From NCBI RefSeq assembly GCF_048544455.1, contig NC_133536.1, positions 196,109,325-196,173,324 of the forward strand: a stretch of 64,000 nucleotides of DNA, given 5' to 3'. The position numbers and the translations under genes were made by a program. Position 1 is the stretch's first letter. Every line of letters begins with the position of its first letter. Positions 34,047 through 46,208 of the stretch are shown here, one piece after another. Below the pieces are notes generated by a model. It saw only the letters and a program-made list of their open reading frames with translations. It was not told the DNA's origin and made no database searches. Source of the DNA: Silene latifolia. Lineage: Eukaryota > Streptophyta > Magnoliopsida > Caryophyllales > Caryophyllaceae.

Positions 34047-35510
34047 AATAATCAACACTACCAGCAAAAAAATACACCGATTAATCACAAACACCATAAT
34101 AACCAATCCAACAATTGTTAAAATAATCAATCAAATCTGATAGAAGAATGATTAATGTTAACATCAGAGACTTAACAACAATATCAATTAAAATGATAGG
34201 AAAAAAGTGAAGGAGAATAAAAGGCCTAATATGTAGATTTCAGTACATGTCCAAATAAATATCTCAAATCCAATATGAAATCAATCATAAACAAATTAAA
34301 GAGGCTAAATCTAGAGTTTCTGATTTCCTAGGGTAGATTACTCAAAGGGGTTTGAATATGAATATCCAAGCAAATTAAGCAAGCCTATCAGCATTTCAAG
34401 TATAATAAAAACTGACTGATAACTATATTAACAAAACACAGGTTGGGAAAGAACGTAGTAATAAATAATCAACACAACCAGCATAGAAATACACCAATTT
34501 AACTCAAAAAAACATAATAATCAATCCAAACAGTTGTAAAAAAACAAATTCAATCAAATCTGACAGAAGAATGACTAATGTTAATAACAAAGAGCTAACA
34601 ACAATATCAAATAAGATGATAGGAAAACAGTGAAGGAGAATAAAAGGCCTAATGTGTAGATTTCCGTACATAACCAAATAAATATCTCAAATCCAATATA
34701 AAACCAATTATGAACAAATTCAAGAGACTAAATCAAGAGATTCTGATGTCCTAGGGTAGGGTACTCAAAGGGTTTTGAACAATGACAGTGGAAAATGGAA
34801 AAATAAACAGCCCTACTAGCATTTCAAGTATAATATGAAATCAACTCAAAGCTACAATAACAAAACTTAGGTTGGGGAAGTACGTAATAACAAAGAATCA
34901 ACACAACCACCATAGAAATAAACTAATTTTTCTTAAAAACCATAATAATCAATCCAATCAATTGGTAAAAACAAAATCAATCAAATCAGATAGAAGAACG
35001 GCTAATATTAACAACAGAGATCTAACAACAATATCAATCAAAATATAGGCAAAAACTGAATGAGAATAGAAGGCCTAATACTACAACAGAAGGTTAAAAA
35101 TGTGAAGACTTCAGTAAATTGCCAAATAAATAACAGAAATCTAAATAGAAATCAAACATGAACAAATTACAGAGGCATAAAAGTAATTCAGAGTGGTCAT
35201 ACTTTCATCTTCAGATTGACAGAGGAGAGTGAGCCAAATGGTTAGAAAGAGATCTAGGGTTTCTAATTTGCTAGGGTTTTCAAGGAGGTTGAAGTATTTA
35301 TAGGGGAAATGGAAAATGGAAAATGAAATGGATTAGGGATATGCAAGCAAAATTAACAGGCCCATCAGTATGTCATGTATGATATGAAACCGACTTAAAA
35401 AGTGAAATACCAAATCACAGACTGGGGTAATACGTGGTAACTAATAATTGACAGTAACAAACATAACCAGCGTAGAGAAATATCGATCAATCTTAAAAAA
35501 CAGTGCTTAT
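34047..35510. repeat. Three full and one partial degenerate tandem units (about 417-430 bp)
   Basis: The landmark ATCAACACnACCAGCATAGA recurs at 34051, 34468 and 34897, with a fourth weak copy near 35450. Other shared words include AACAACAATATCAA, GAGAATAnAAGGCCTAAT and CTAGGGT. The unit nearest the right end is the only one with a TATA-like sequence, which on the minus strand makes the array look like an amplified promoter plus 5' leader. Confidence 0.8.
35292..35304 (-). promoter_or_regulatory. TATA-like element, minus strand
   Basis: On the minus strand CCCCTATAAATACTTC is followed within 40 bases by AAACCCTAG-type words typical of plant transcription starts. No coding frame follows in the repeat units, so its target is unknown. 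Confidence 0.4.
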
Positions 35511-35689
35511 TTTCGACCAATCAGAAATTAAATAAAGTAATACAAAACAGAAACCCACGTGGATAATCAAACGGGCCAAAATTAATACTACGCAACTTCT
35601 ATACTACTAATATTTAAAAACAACATTTAATTATAATAAAAAGCAAATATACATAATTAAACTCAGAGTGTGATTACTCATATGCATAG

Positions 35690-36985
35690 CAGGCGGCAAA
35701 CAAGCAGCGTCAGAGGTTCCTTCAACTACACCGGCAAGGTGAATCATACCACGCAACAGAATACTACAGGGGTGAAAGTGCAGGACCTTACATAATCACT
35801 GGGTCTCAGTCTATTTACCATGATATGAACGAGACAATGGGATTACGTATGAAAAAGATGAGAACACTGAGCGAATGCAAAATGAAACAGAATTTAATAA
35901 CGTAAATAGATTCGAGAAAGAAATAAGAGGTGTTTACATTCGAATAAGGGTACATTTAACAGCATTTTGACCGCATCTTCAACGAAGACCATCTTCCAAA
36001 TTATCAACCTCACTCTTCATCATGAAAAAATCTCCTTGTTCCCATGGCCGCTTCACTTTCGTCACGTTTACTCACCCCCGCCTTGTACCTGATCTTGACT
36101 ACCGCAACCGTATTCCACACTTCTTGCTGCATGGAGATGTTGATAAAAGTTTAAAAGACTGAGGTCATGAACCATAAAAACAGAAGGATGTAATACCAGT
36201 ATGGATCGTGTTACTAACTTACAGAAATCATTACCATTCTCCATTGCTTCATTCGCGACGTTTCTTATTCAAGAGAAGAACAAGCAGGTGTCACATCTCT
36301 TTAAACTCCTTTTCATGACTGTATGAATCAGATTCAACCCCACCATGATCCCGATCTTCATTGCAGATAACATATATCTTGACATCTTGCTTCTACTAAT
36401 TTTTACTCTTTGATTTATACAAATCAGATTACCACCCTCCATCATTCTTTATCCACAGAGGCAGAGTGACACCCTGCGTGCTCATCAGGATCCATTCATC
36501 AACAACAGGGAAGCTTTTATTTTAATGTCAGCGCCCTCCTCTGGAAACCAATACAATCAGTCTATCACTAATACAATTCTACCACGGCTTGATGATGACT
36601 TCTTGTGTTGATTAGTCGGAGAACTAAGATTTAGAAGAGGTAGGCAGAGAGTTAAATCATACAAATCATGACCTAACAATGGCAATCCGATCTCTGTCCC
36701 GAAATACCGAGTTGGGAGGAAAGATGCACTGTCTTTGCCCGTTTACTTGGTAAAAGGCATTCATACCCAAAATCACCGGGTTCACTAACATTTTTCATTT
36801 GAAAAGTCCTTTTGAGTATTGGAGATATATGATGGATTAAATTTGAGAGAAGAAATTAAAAATTAACAATTACAATGGAGAAACAGGGGATCTGGTTTGA
36901 AGGTAGATGAGATAGAAAGATGAGAAATTTGTGGATCTTAAGTGTTTAAGAGGAAGAGAGAGAGAGAGGAGAGAGAGAGAGAGAA
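35690..36985 (-). other. Possible transcription unit of unknown product
   Basis: Downstream of a convincing minus-strand promoter (37000-37075) lies about 1.3 kb that is less AT-rich than its surroundings and contains short frames. One starts with ATG near 36798 (MKNVSEPGDFGYECLLPSKR and about 20 more residues). One follows a splice-acceptor-like TGCAG near 36125 (QEVWNTVAVVKIRYKAG, later RRFFHDEE and a stop at about 36018). I could not connect them into one reading frame and recognise no family. It could be a small spliced gene, a long non-coding RNA or a decayed gene. Confidence 0.3.
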
Positions 36986-36999
36986 CAAGGGGACAAGTT

Positions 37000-37075
37000 T
37001 TTGTGTCAGATTGATTAGGTCAAAGAGTTGAACATATTTATAGTATGAGAAATGGGCCTAGCCCAATTTCAATAA
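37000..37075 (-). promoter_or_regulatory. Core promoter with TCP site II motif, TATA box and CT-rich leader, minus strand
   Basis: The minus strand reads TTGGGCTAGGCCCATTTC (two site II-type GGCCCA/TGGGC words), then ACTATAAATATG, then about 45 bases downstream a CT-rich leader (36953-36983, mostly CTCTCT). This arrangement is typical of active plant promoters with Y-patch leaders. Confidence 0.55.
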
Positions 37076-37254
37076 ATCTCTGTGATTATTTCCTAATTAC
37101 GCATCTTAAGCCTCTTAAATAGGATTAACATTTTTTATTTATATCAAAATTCAAATAACCCGGGTTAATTAAATTAAATCCAACTAAATTAAACAGGTTT
37201 ACGCATCTTAATCTTAATAAATTGATTTGTTGAAGTCATAGTTACTAATTTTAA

Positions 37255-38671
37255 GACCATCCCCAAGCAAAGGTCGCGCTAATTAGGTCGCGACCCGGTT
37301 TTACTCTTAATCTCACCTTATTAACCTTGACCCATTTTCACCCTCTCAAGCAGAAGGTCACGACCTGGGTCAATAATCCAATCATTTTTCACTTTTCATC
37401 ATCTCCAATCATTTTCTACTTTTTTTACCCCACCAAAATATCTCTCTTGACTTTTCAATTATTATTTACTAAGAAATTATAAATAAGTTGATTTTGTGAT
37501 TTTGTAAATATTTTAATAAATTAATAATTAGTCCAATATGATAAGTATTTTAAATTTATTTCGTACTTAGAAAAAAAAATTAAATACAATGTTAAAATTT
37601 TAATAAATAAAAGAGGATTTCTTTGTTTGAAAGTTTTGCCAAATATGTTCAATGGGATCATTTTTTCAGAGTAATGAGATAATTAGTTTATGCGTCCGAA
37701 TTCCCGTCTTTTATTGCATACACTTAACCTCCTCTAAAAAATTCGTAAGTTGTCCTTCCTGCAGTCCTAACTTCATCTTATTTATTATTTCCTATCTTAA
37801 TTCATCTCTTCATCTTAATGTATTTCCCTGATTTCATCATTCATAATGGTATTTCCCATCTTAAAACACAAATTCCCAGACCATAAATTGATTTTGCCAT
37901 CATTCATAATGTATTTCCCAGGCCCAAATCAATTGATCATTCATCTTCATCATCGATCTTCTTCCCCAAACTCAATCGTGGCTCATCAGTCATCACCATC
38001 GTCAATCGATCTTCACTATCATCAATCGATCTTCACCACCAGATCGACATATGGATTTTTGCCCATCAGATCGACATAGGCATTCTCATCTTCCCCAAAT
38101 TAAGTTCCTTCCCCTTCTATCTTCTTCATCTTGGACCATCATCATCGCACACCAGGTAACTCGAGTATGTTTGATAAGGAAGTCGATTTTATATGTACTT
38201 AAATTTCAATTTAGACAGCTTAGATATGAAATTAAGCAATTAAGGAAGATTATAAAAAAAAACAAATAGCACAAAATATATCAAAATTGATTTCATTTTA
38301 TAGACAATTGATAAATTAACTCGTTTTTTTAATGCTCATATTTTTTTGTATTTTGATTTAGTATTTAACTTTCATTTTGATTTTTTATTAACTATTACTT
38401 TTCTTTTCTCACATTTGACAGAAGCTACTGCCCATCAATTCAAGCATCTGTGAAATTATTGCTTTCTCTTGTCCTTTTTTTTTTACTCCAACCAACCAAG
38501 AGGTGACACCAAAGAGGTCACCAACCGGGTCAATATGGGGAAGAAGAGGTCACAAATTGACCTCTTTGGCAAAGAGGTCACAAGGAGGTCACACTAATTT
38601 GCTCCTTAATCATGATTAAGGTGACCCAAGCAAGGTCATGACCTTGCAATTGACCTTGCTTGGGGATGGTC
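37255..38671. mobile_element. Non-autonomous DNA transposon, PIF/Harbinger-like, with AGGTCA-rich ends
   Basis: 1,417 bp. Both ends read GACCATCCCCAAGCA inward, and the flanking triplet is TAA on both sides (37252-37254, 38672-38674). The subterminal regions carry many AGGTCA, GGTCAC and GGTCGCGACC words in both orientations, candidate transposase-binding sites. The interior includes a short captured-looking stretch with CACCAG|GTAACTC resembling an exon-intron border near 38155. No transposase was seen. Confidence 0.78.
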
Positions 38672-39008
38672 TAATAATCGGTCAAGATCCACATACCGAT
38701 AGCGTAATTTGCGTCGGTAATGTATCAAATTCACTTGGGAAGTGCAATATTATTCACGCGTATAATAATACTCCCTCCTATTTCGAATAAGTGTCCCATT
38801 TGGACAATTGTACGAAAATTAAGGAATATAGTTAAAATAATGAAAATTATTTTATAGGGGTAAGAATATAAAAGTTAAATAATGAAAAGTATTGAATATG
38901 ATGAGTTAGGGGTGGTTGAGGTGGTAAATAAAGAAAGAAATTAAGGGTAGAAAGGTAAAAAACCATGTCCAAATATGACAAATGGGACAATTATGGAGTT
39001 ATGGGTAA

Positions 39009-40472
39009 GACAAGGGACTAAACTTTGGAAAATTTTACAGATAAGGACCCAAACTTCCAAACTTTTCCGTTAAGGACTTGAAACAACTTTTCCGTCAATT
39101 GTCAATACTGCCGTTTGTTCTAGCCAACCTCTTGCCGTGTATGAAAGCCAGATTTTTTCATTTTTCTTCTTTGAAAGATTTAATTTATATTCTCTATTTT
39201 ATTTCAAGCATCAAATTCATGGCAGTGAAGTTTCACCATTATATAATCCCATTGAAAATTTACATCTTACACTTATTTTCTAGCTCTGTAAATTTTTTTC
39301 ATTTTACACTTATTTAGAGATCGACATTTGAATACCAATGGTGGAATTAGGGAGGTTAACAAGGCGCTCATCCCCGTCAGATGAGATTTTCAAAAGTTTA
39401 GTTAAAACATTCTATTTTTCGAGTGTACATTAGATCATTACCCGTTTGATCCCCTCAAAGTTTTCGCTCCCTAAGTTTTTCGAGTGAAGCTTATTTAATT
39501 TTCTATGATTGATGAGATGAGTATTTTTTTTAAAAAAAATTTAATAAGATATATGGGTATTTTTTGGGTATTATTTATAGGATCTCTACACTACTCCGTA
39601 TCGAACTTCCGTTGTAATGGAACCGATCACAGTTTATCGTGCCCATGTTCAGGTTTAGATTATACGAATATGTTATACGGTAGAAATCAAGATAGGTAAT
39701 GGCAAGTTTGAATTTTTTAATTATTCTTTCAAATATAATTGTTACTTGTATAATAATATTAATATTCTAATCAATTTGCATATTATAAATTGCAAATTCT
39801 CATTTGTGACGTATTCTTTTTCGTCATAAATTGTGACGGACCCAATTGTGATCATTTTAATGAGAAAATGTGACCAAGTTATTTAATAGGTAACATTTTA
39901 TAAGTGATTACTTTTTCTCTTAGAGTGGTCACATTTGGGGCTGTCACAATTTGTGACCGTCACAAGAGAGACCAACTGTAAATAAATCTAAAACTTATCT
40001 CATAATTTTTTCCAAACTTTTTTCTTTTGTCATGCATGATTAGAGTGTACATACAAATCGAGACAAACTCAGCTCAAGCTCGAATAGAGTTGGATTGTAG
40101 GCGAATTCGGGCTCGACTTTTAGCACAAAGTATAAAAAGTTGTAGCTCAACCTTGACAAAATAAAAACAAAATTAGGTCAAATCAAATTTATCGTTTGCA
40201 TTAATTTTTGTACGAATCTAGCTATTTATGTATTTTCAGTAATTATTGGGAGAGTATAAAAAATTATTGAGAGATAATGTTAATGCATGCTCCACTTTCA
40301 CATTGAATTCAAGTATTCAACGACTCCGACATTGTTCTCTTCAAAACTTCAGCAGACAGTCAGACATGATATTTAACGGAAGTTTGACGGAATATGATAG
40401 GAGGTCCTTAACTGGAAAATATAGATGTTGAGGTCCTTAATGGAAAATTTTTGTAAAGTTCAATCCCTTGTC
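39009..40472. mobile_element. Long-TIR element (MULE-like) nested in the Stowaway
   Basis: The ends are inverted over about 100 bases: left GACAAGGGACTAAACTTTGG, right reversed GACAAGGGATTGAACTTTAC; then AAGGACCCAAAC / AAGGACCTCAAC and TTTTCCGT-type blocks. Flanks TTATGGGTAA and TTAGGGAGTAA resemble each other and may be an aged target duplication. Short frames inside look random. Confidence 0.7.
39798..39969. mobile_element. MITE of the TTGTGACGG family
   Basis: 172 bp. It starts TCTCATTTGTGACG and ends CCGTCACAAGAGA, with an inner inverted TTGTGACGG/CTGTCACAA pair. Related to the elements at 13646 and 41256. Confidence 0.7.
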
Positions 40473-40482
40473 TTAGGGAGTA

Positions 40483-41255
40483 ATACAAAGCAATAAAGCA
40501 GAAACCTACTTTGCCCCCCACTTGACTGAAAAGTCGTTGTAATGCATTTGTTGCGTCGACACGTCTCTCTACTACTTGAATTACGTAAAATTGTGCAACT
40601 GGTCACAATCGATATACGTACCACCTATTCCGTATTAACTCCCGTGTTAACCATTCTCCGCTATTATAGGAAATTTAAATTGATTTTTATTTTAAAGGAG
40701 GAGTAATTATGGGTCCTTCTTAATTGTTTATTTTCTTAATTATCTACTCCGTACTTTATGAGGAGTAAATTAATTGAAGATAAATCAATATTAATATTTA
40801 TCTATCTATCTATCTATATTAATAAAAGAAGCTTTTTTCAAGCGCTTACAGAGAGTTCAACTTTCGTAAAATACTAAATACTAAAATATAAATATTAAAT
40901 TAAATAAGAAGATAAACTATCTGAATTAGATAGGATATGAAACTTTATCAACTATGAAAAACTAATCATTTTACGTAAGATTGTAGATATATATATCTAT
41001 CATATATGCTATATACCCCATGTTCATCTCCAAAATTTGGTAGCCGTTAACACACTAGCCCCTTTTACAAGTCAAATACAATCAATTTGATTAGATTCTA
41101 CAAAATTCAATTAATTAATTAAACAACCCTAACAAATAGATAAAGTGATCACTTTATCGAATTAGACATGCTTTGTAAACATTAAATTGAAGACTCCTAT
41201 TAAACTTGAATAACTATGTGAAAGTACAGATTGAAACGTTATATATATCAAAGCG
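40483..41255. other. Intergenic stretch with (TATC)n and a Helitron-like 5' motif
   Basis: A (TATC)5 run at 40797-40817 leads into TCTATATTAATAAAAGAAGC (from about 40813), similar to the 5' end of many plant Helitrons. No 3' partner could be assigned. Nothing else was seen. Confidence 0.35.
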
Positions 41256-41449
41256 TCTTGCTTGTGACGGACAATATCCGTCACAAGCTGAAAACCTCTC
41301 ACAATAAAGCAAATGGGTTGGCAAGTGGGAGGGAAAATGGAGCACCCATGCATATTGTCACTTGCATCTTGTGAGAGGGGCACTATCCGTCTTCAGCTTG
41401 TGACGGATAGTGCCCGTCTTCAATGAGATTTTTTTTTTTTTTTGAGGAA

Positions 41450-42767
41450 AACACCCCGAAGGGTAATAATTCATTAAAGATAAATCAAACGAAGCCGCAG
41501 ATCGAGCTGCCGCTGGCAAATCAGACAACCAACAAGTTTTTCCGACTACTCTAGGTACTACGTGAGCTAAAGCGTGAGCTACAGAGTTATTAGCTCGACC
41601 CGAATGAGACCAAATAACCGACTCAAAATCATTACAAAGCAAAAAAATATCATCTAAAACTAACGAGAAATCGCTGCGTCCCTTGCTTCCTTCTTGTAAA
41701 GCCTCGACCACTTGCAAACAGTCGCTCTCCAAAATCACATTTCGATGCCCCCATTCTCGTGCTTCCTGCAACCCATCCAAGATCGCTACCGCTTCCGCAA
41801 ATCGTGGCTCCCAATCAACATCTCGCACCCAAGAAATACCCCATAAAATCTCGCCTTGTCCCCCTCGGCACACCACACCCGTATTAACCCCCTCGCCCTC
41901 CTTCACTCCCCCATCAACATTTACCTTAACCCATCCCTCCGGTGCCGGTTTTCGTCCATCATTCCCGCTTTCCTTAGTCCTTGCAGCTCTCTTCTCGGCC
42001 TTACTTCGAACATCACCATCACTCTCCGCCCTTTCATTTAAAACATCCCATATACGCTGAACAATTCTCGCCGGCTCGATGTTCGCTCCCTCAAACGCCA
42101 CTTTGTTTCGAAATTCCCATAGTGCCCAACATCCAACCATAAACTTCCCATAATCCGTCACATTCATCTCCTTCCACATATGCTCAATCCATTCCCGCAC
42201 CCCACCTCCACTACACCCCTCTTCTTCCCACGTCAATCCTACCTCATTCCACACCCATTGTGCCACACTACAATCTCGAAACAAATGTAAACACGATTCA
42301 GAAAAATAAGAGCATAAATAACAAGTCGAAGGGAACTCACCTCTAACTCGAGTCGCTATGTTTTCCAAGGTTGCGAGAGCTCCACTGCACAGCTGCCAGA
42401 AGAATATTTTGACGCGAGGCCACACCGAGACTTTCCAGAGCCGATTCCAAATCCATCTTTCCCTCTCCCAATTCGAAGGCCCACCTGTATTATTCCGATC
42501 TTCAATCAAACAAGCATAGGCCGTCTTAACCGAGAACTCACCACTCTTCTCAAAGCACCAAAACCAACCATCACTCGGTAGATTTGGACTCACTCGAATA
42601 TTAAGAATCCGTTGCACTTCGAACGGCAAAAACAAGTCGTGCAACCTCTCAACATCCCATTCCTCACCTCCCGGCTTCAAGATATCAGCAACCCTCATCC
42701 CATCAAACCCCGGCTGACATGGCGAAATGACTTTCCCCCGGTCATTCCCACTAACCCACGGCCGCCC
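41450..42767 (-). pseudogene. LINE ORF2, C-terminal part: zf-RVT and RNase H
   Basis: After the TAG at 42770-42768 the frame continues GRPWVSGN, then the zf-RVT-like block (RVKIFFWQLCSGAL, CYLCSYFSESCLHLFRDC) and an RNase H domain (VNVDGGVKEG, AEAVAILDGLQEA, LESDCLQVVEAL, SHSGRANNSVAHALAH). RNase H would remove the RNA template. The frame runs into the poly-A tail (QKKKK), as is usual in this group. The TAG replaces the Trp expected in the IWGRPWV motif, so a single base change separates it from the RT part. Confidence 0.92.
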
Positions 42768-44810
42768 CTAAATCAGCGTATCTTGCCCATTCCCAATACG
42801 TCTTCTCAATCCCCGCTCCAAAGTGGCTCGAGCCCCTAATATACCACGCCAAGTATAACTAGGTCTAACTCCTATATCAGCCTCCATAAAGCACGACATC
42901 GGGTAGTATCTAGCTTTCATCACCCGAGCCCATAAACAATTTGGTTCCGTAACCAGGCGCCACGCTTGCTTAGCGAGAAGAGCATCATTAAATACCTCGA
43001 AGTCCCTAAAGCCGAGCCCACCTTCAGATTTGGGTCGACACAGTTTCTTCCACGACACCCATGAAATACCCCTACTCCCCTCTCCATGTCCCCACCAAAA
43101 CCTTGACACCATCGATCGGAGTTCGTTGCAAAAAGACGCGGGAATTTTGAACACACTCATAACATAAGTAGGAAGAGAATTGGCCACAGCCTTTATAAGA
43201 ACCTTCCTACCAGCCCTCGACAATATTTTCCCACGCCAACCATGTAGTCTTTTACACAGCTTATCCCGAATAATATTAGTAAGCACTTTTTTAGACCTCC
43301 CCACAACAGTAGGTAAGCCTAGGTAGCGCTCTTGGACCTCCACTTCACGAACCCCCAAACGATCAGCTATCCGGTTTCGCACCAGACCAGGGACACCCTT
43401 ACTAAAAGAGACCGTTGTCTTATCGAGACTCACTAGCTGCCCGGAAGCCGCTTCATATTTTCGCAGGATTGAGTTCACAGTATTAGCTTCCCCTTCAGTC
43501 GCTCTCACAAATAGAATACTATCGTCCGCAAAAAATAAGTGAGAAATAGCAGGGGCATTGTGCGGAATTTTTAGACCGTGTAACGCCTCCTCAGCTACAG
43601 CACGCCTCAACAAATCAGAAAACGCCTCAGCACATAAAATAAATAAATATGGCGATAAAGGATCTCCCTGTCTTAGCCCTCTCCCCGGTTTGAACTCCTC
43701 AGACGGAGTCCCATTAATAAGCACCGAAAAAGATACCGAAGACACGCAAGCCATGACTCGATTAACCCATCCCTGATCGAAGTTCATAACCTCAAGGACT
43801 CGTCGCAAAAAATTCCATTCCACTCTATCGTTGGCTTTCTCCATATCCAATTTAATTGCCATGAACCCATCAAGATGCCGCGAATTTTTCAGGTGGTGAA
43901 ACATCTCAAAAGCGACTAAAACATTGTCTGTAATTAGGCGGCCAGGTGTAAACGCACTTTGGTTTTCGGACACAATCTCAGGAAGAAAAATTTTCAATCT
44001 ATTCGCCAAGACCTTTGAGACCAGCTTATACACCACATTACACAGGCTGATCGGTCGAAAATCCCTTATTTTATCCGGCGCCTTCTTTTTTGGAATTAAG
44101 ACAATGTTCGTCTTATTAAAATCATCCGGAGACAAATCCCCACGAAGAATTCCAAGCACTGTACCCACCACATCTTTACCAATTAAATGCCAGAAAGACT
44201 GAAAAAATAATCCATTCATACCGTCAGGGCCCGGCGCTTTAAGGGGATGCATCTGATTAAGAGCTTCTATCACTTCTTCTTCTCGGTACTCAGCCCTCAA
44301 AATCAAGTTCATACGATCCAAAACCCAGTTATCCATTCCCACCAAAACCTCATCAAAATTAGAAGGCTGCGAGGATGTAAATAGCTCTCGAAAATAACTA
44401 TTAGCGACCCCAACAATCGCCTCATTTCCTATACGTTGCACCCCACCCTCATCAACAAGCATACCTATGTGGTTCTTCCTCTTCCTCTCCCCGGCTCTAG
44501 CATGAAAAAATTTTGTATTACGATCCCCTTCTTACAACCAAAGAGCTCTCGAGCGTTGTCTCCAGTACTGTTCTTCTTGCCTTCGAAGATTAGCTATTTC
44601 AGCAACCAATTTTTTTCTCTTCCGCACTTCTTACTCAGTTCGGTCCCCTCCATTTAGACGGCTCAGCTGTTTACTTTTTCGTTCCACCAGGTAGCTTATT
44701 TTTCGAATGCCATTCTTTTTCCATGCCTGTAGTTCCCGAGCACAATTTTTCAGAACCTCACCAAGACCTCCTCCACCCTTGCTCATCCCACGCCAAACAG
44801 CCTCCTCGCA
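42768..44810 (-). pseudogene. LINE ORF2, reverse transcriptase part
   Basis: Motifs in order: HPLKAPGPDGMNGLFFQSFW, RPISLCNVVYKLVSKVLANR, ENQSAFTPGRLITDNVL, LDMEKANDRVEWNFL (Asn where Tyr is usual), GLRQGDPLSPYLFILCAEAF and the catalytic HLFFADDSILF, then ERYLGLPTVVG and SRAGRKVLIKAV. RT would carry out target-primed reverse transcription. Stops at 44631-44633 and 44532-44534 lie upstream, in the linker between endonuclease and RT. The LTR element enters at 44811. Confidence 0.94.
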
Positions 44811-44815
44811 CCCCT

Positions 44816-46191
44816 TGATAGGCTATCGCACACCTATGCAAATATAATATTTATACCCTAGACACAAATTAATGTAGTACGTAGGGGTCGAACCACAAAG
44901 AGACGGGAGTTATTAATTAATTGTTATGGATTGAATTTTACCTTGGTAGATTATCGATTTATTGATTGGGTTGAAGTGATGTAATGATAATTAGACAATA
45001 ATAAAGAAAATGTCTAGGAAGGTCGGGTCACACATGCTAATTATGTAAATGCTCATGTCAAGTTAGGAAGTTGATTTTACGATAAATGTTTAGGCTTAAA
45101 GACACCCACCTTACGATATTAGTGTCAACCATAGACCGGGTCCTAGAGAAACTCTCCTCCATGACTAGGTCGTCCTACTACACATGCTTTGTCTAATTCA
45201 ATTTTGTGCCTCTCGACTTTTAGAATGAATGAACAAACTTAATCAATGAATAAGGCCTTTAAACATAGATTAAACGTGACGATGCAAACATGTGATAGAA
45301 ACAATTTATCAATTTAACTTAGCCTCATTTTAACATTTACAATTTACTTAGTCATGCATGGTTTCCCTTACTCCTTAGACAAATGTAACTACTCTAACAT
45401 GGTGGAAATATAAATTAAACTAATGATAAATAAAATGGAAAACATAATGAAAATATGAATAAGAAATTACCTTATTGGAAATGGAAATGGAAATAAAGAA
45501 CAATACTTGTAATATAAATAACTTGTAAATGTAAATTGTTTTATAACTTGTAATGTAAATAGGAAATGTAAATAACATAAATTAAATCTAAACTAAGAGC
45601 TAACCTAAACTAACTACTAAATTTAGAGAGAATTTCTATGTAAAAGTGTGTAGAAAGATGGTGTGTAGTGTGTGAGATTAGCATCTCTTATATAGGAAAT
45701 AAGGGAGTAAACTTTGTAGAGGAATCCCAAAATGTCATCCTAAACACACTCTTAATTTTCCTTCAATTCTTGAGTAATTGCCAAAAGGAATCCCATGCAA
45801 ATTCTTAATGTCTCTTTAATCACATGGTTAAATGTGATATTAGCATCCAAAACTTTTCTTAGCATCCAATATTTTCCACCATAATTTGGACTTTGAATTT
45901 GGGCATGACTTGCATATTGACTTTGCTTGCATTTTCATTTTGATCCGACACTTTTTTCATGCAAAATTCATGCACTTCCAACACTTAGTCCAATCTTGCT
46001 CTTATACTTAGCCTTGCTTCTAGTGTTAGCACATTTTATAGTACTTTAGCTCATTTTCCTACAAAACACACTTGAACACACAATTGCACTAGAAACACAA
46101 TATTAGCTTAAAAACACTTTGATAAGTGCTAAATGATATATAAAATCAAACTAATATAAGGGGTTAAAATGTATAAAATATGCACTTATCA
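44816..46191 (-). repeat. 3' LTR (element orientation)
   Basis: 1,376 bp, with TG and CA ends, nearly identical to 49376-50748. Visible differences include a 4-base indel (TTAG) near 44990 and scattered substitutions. Confidence 0.95.
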
Positions 46192-46208
46192 AACTCCCCC
46201 AAGCTAAA
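46192..46208 (-). other. Polypurine tract
   Basis: On the minus strand AGCTTGGGGGAGTT directly precedes the 3' LTR, as needed to prime plus-strand DNA synthesis. Confidence 0.8.

Larger units (their letters stand above)
38771..40480. mobile_element. Stowaway-like MITE interrupted by a long-TIR element
   Basis: The left end is CTCCCTCCTATTTCGAATAA with TA at 38769-38770. An inverted, degraded match to the inner end (TGGACAATTG versus GGGACAATTATGG) ends just before the inserted element, and the last bases TTAGGGAG followed by TA (40481-40482) lie on its far side. Removing 39009-40472 leaves a MITE of about 240 bp. Confidence 0.65.

Noticed and set aside
36590..36640. C/D-box snoRNA suggested by TGATGA words
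   Set aside because: No paired D box (CTGA) at the right distance and no terminal stem.
40797..40832. Helitron 5' end pairing with the 3' end at 58603
   Set aside because: The motif is suggestive, but nearly 18 kb of mostly unrelated nested material lies between and no second line of evidence links them.
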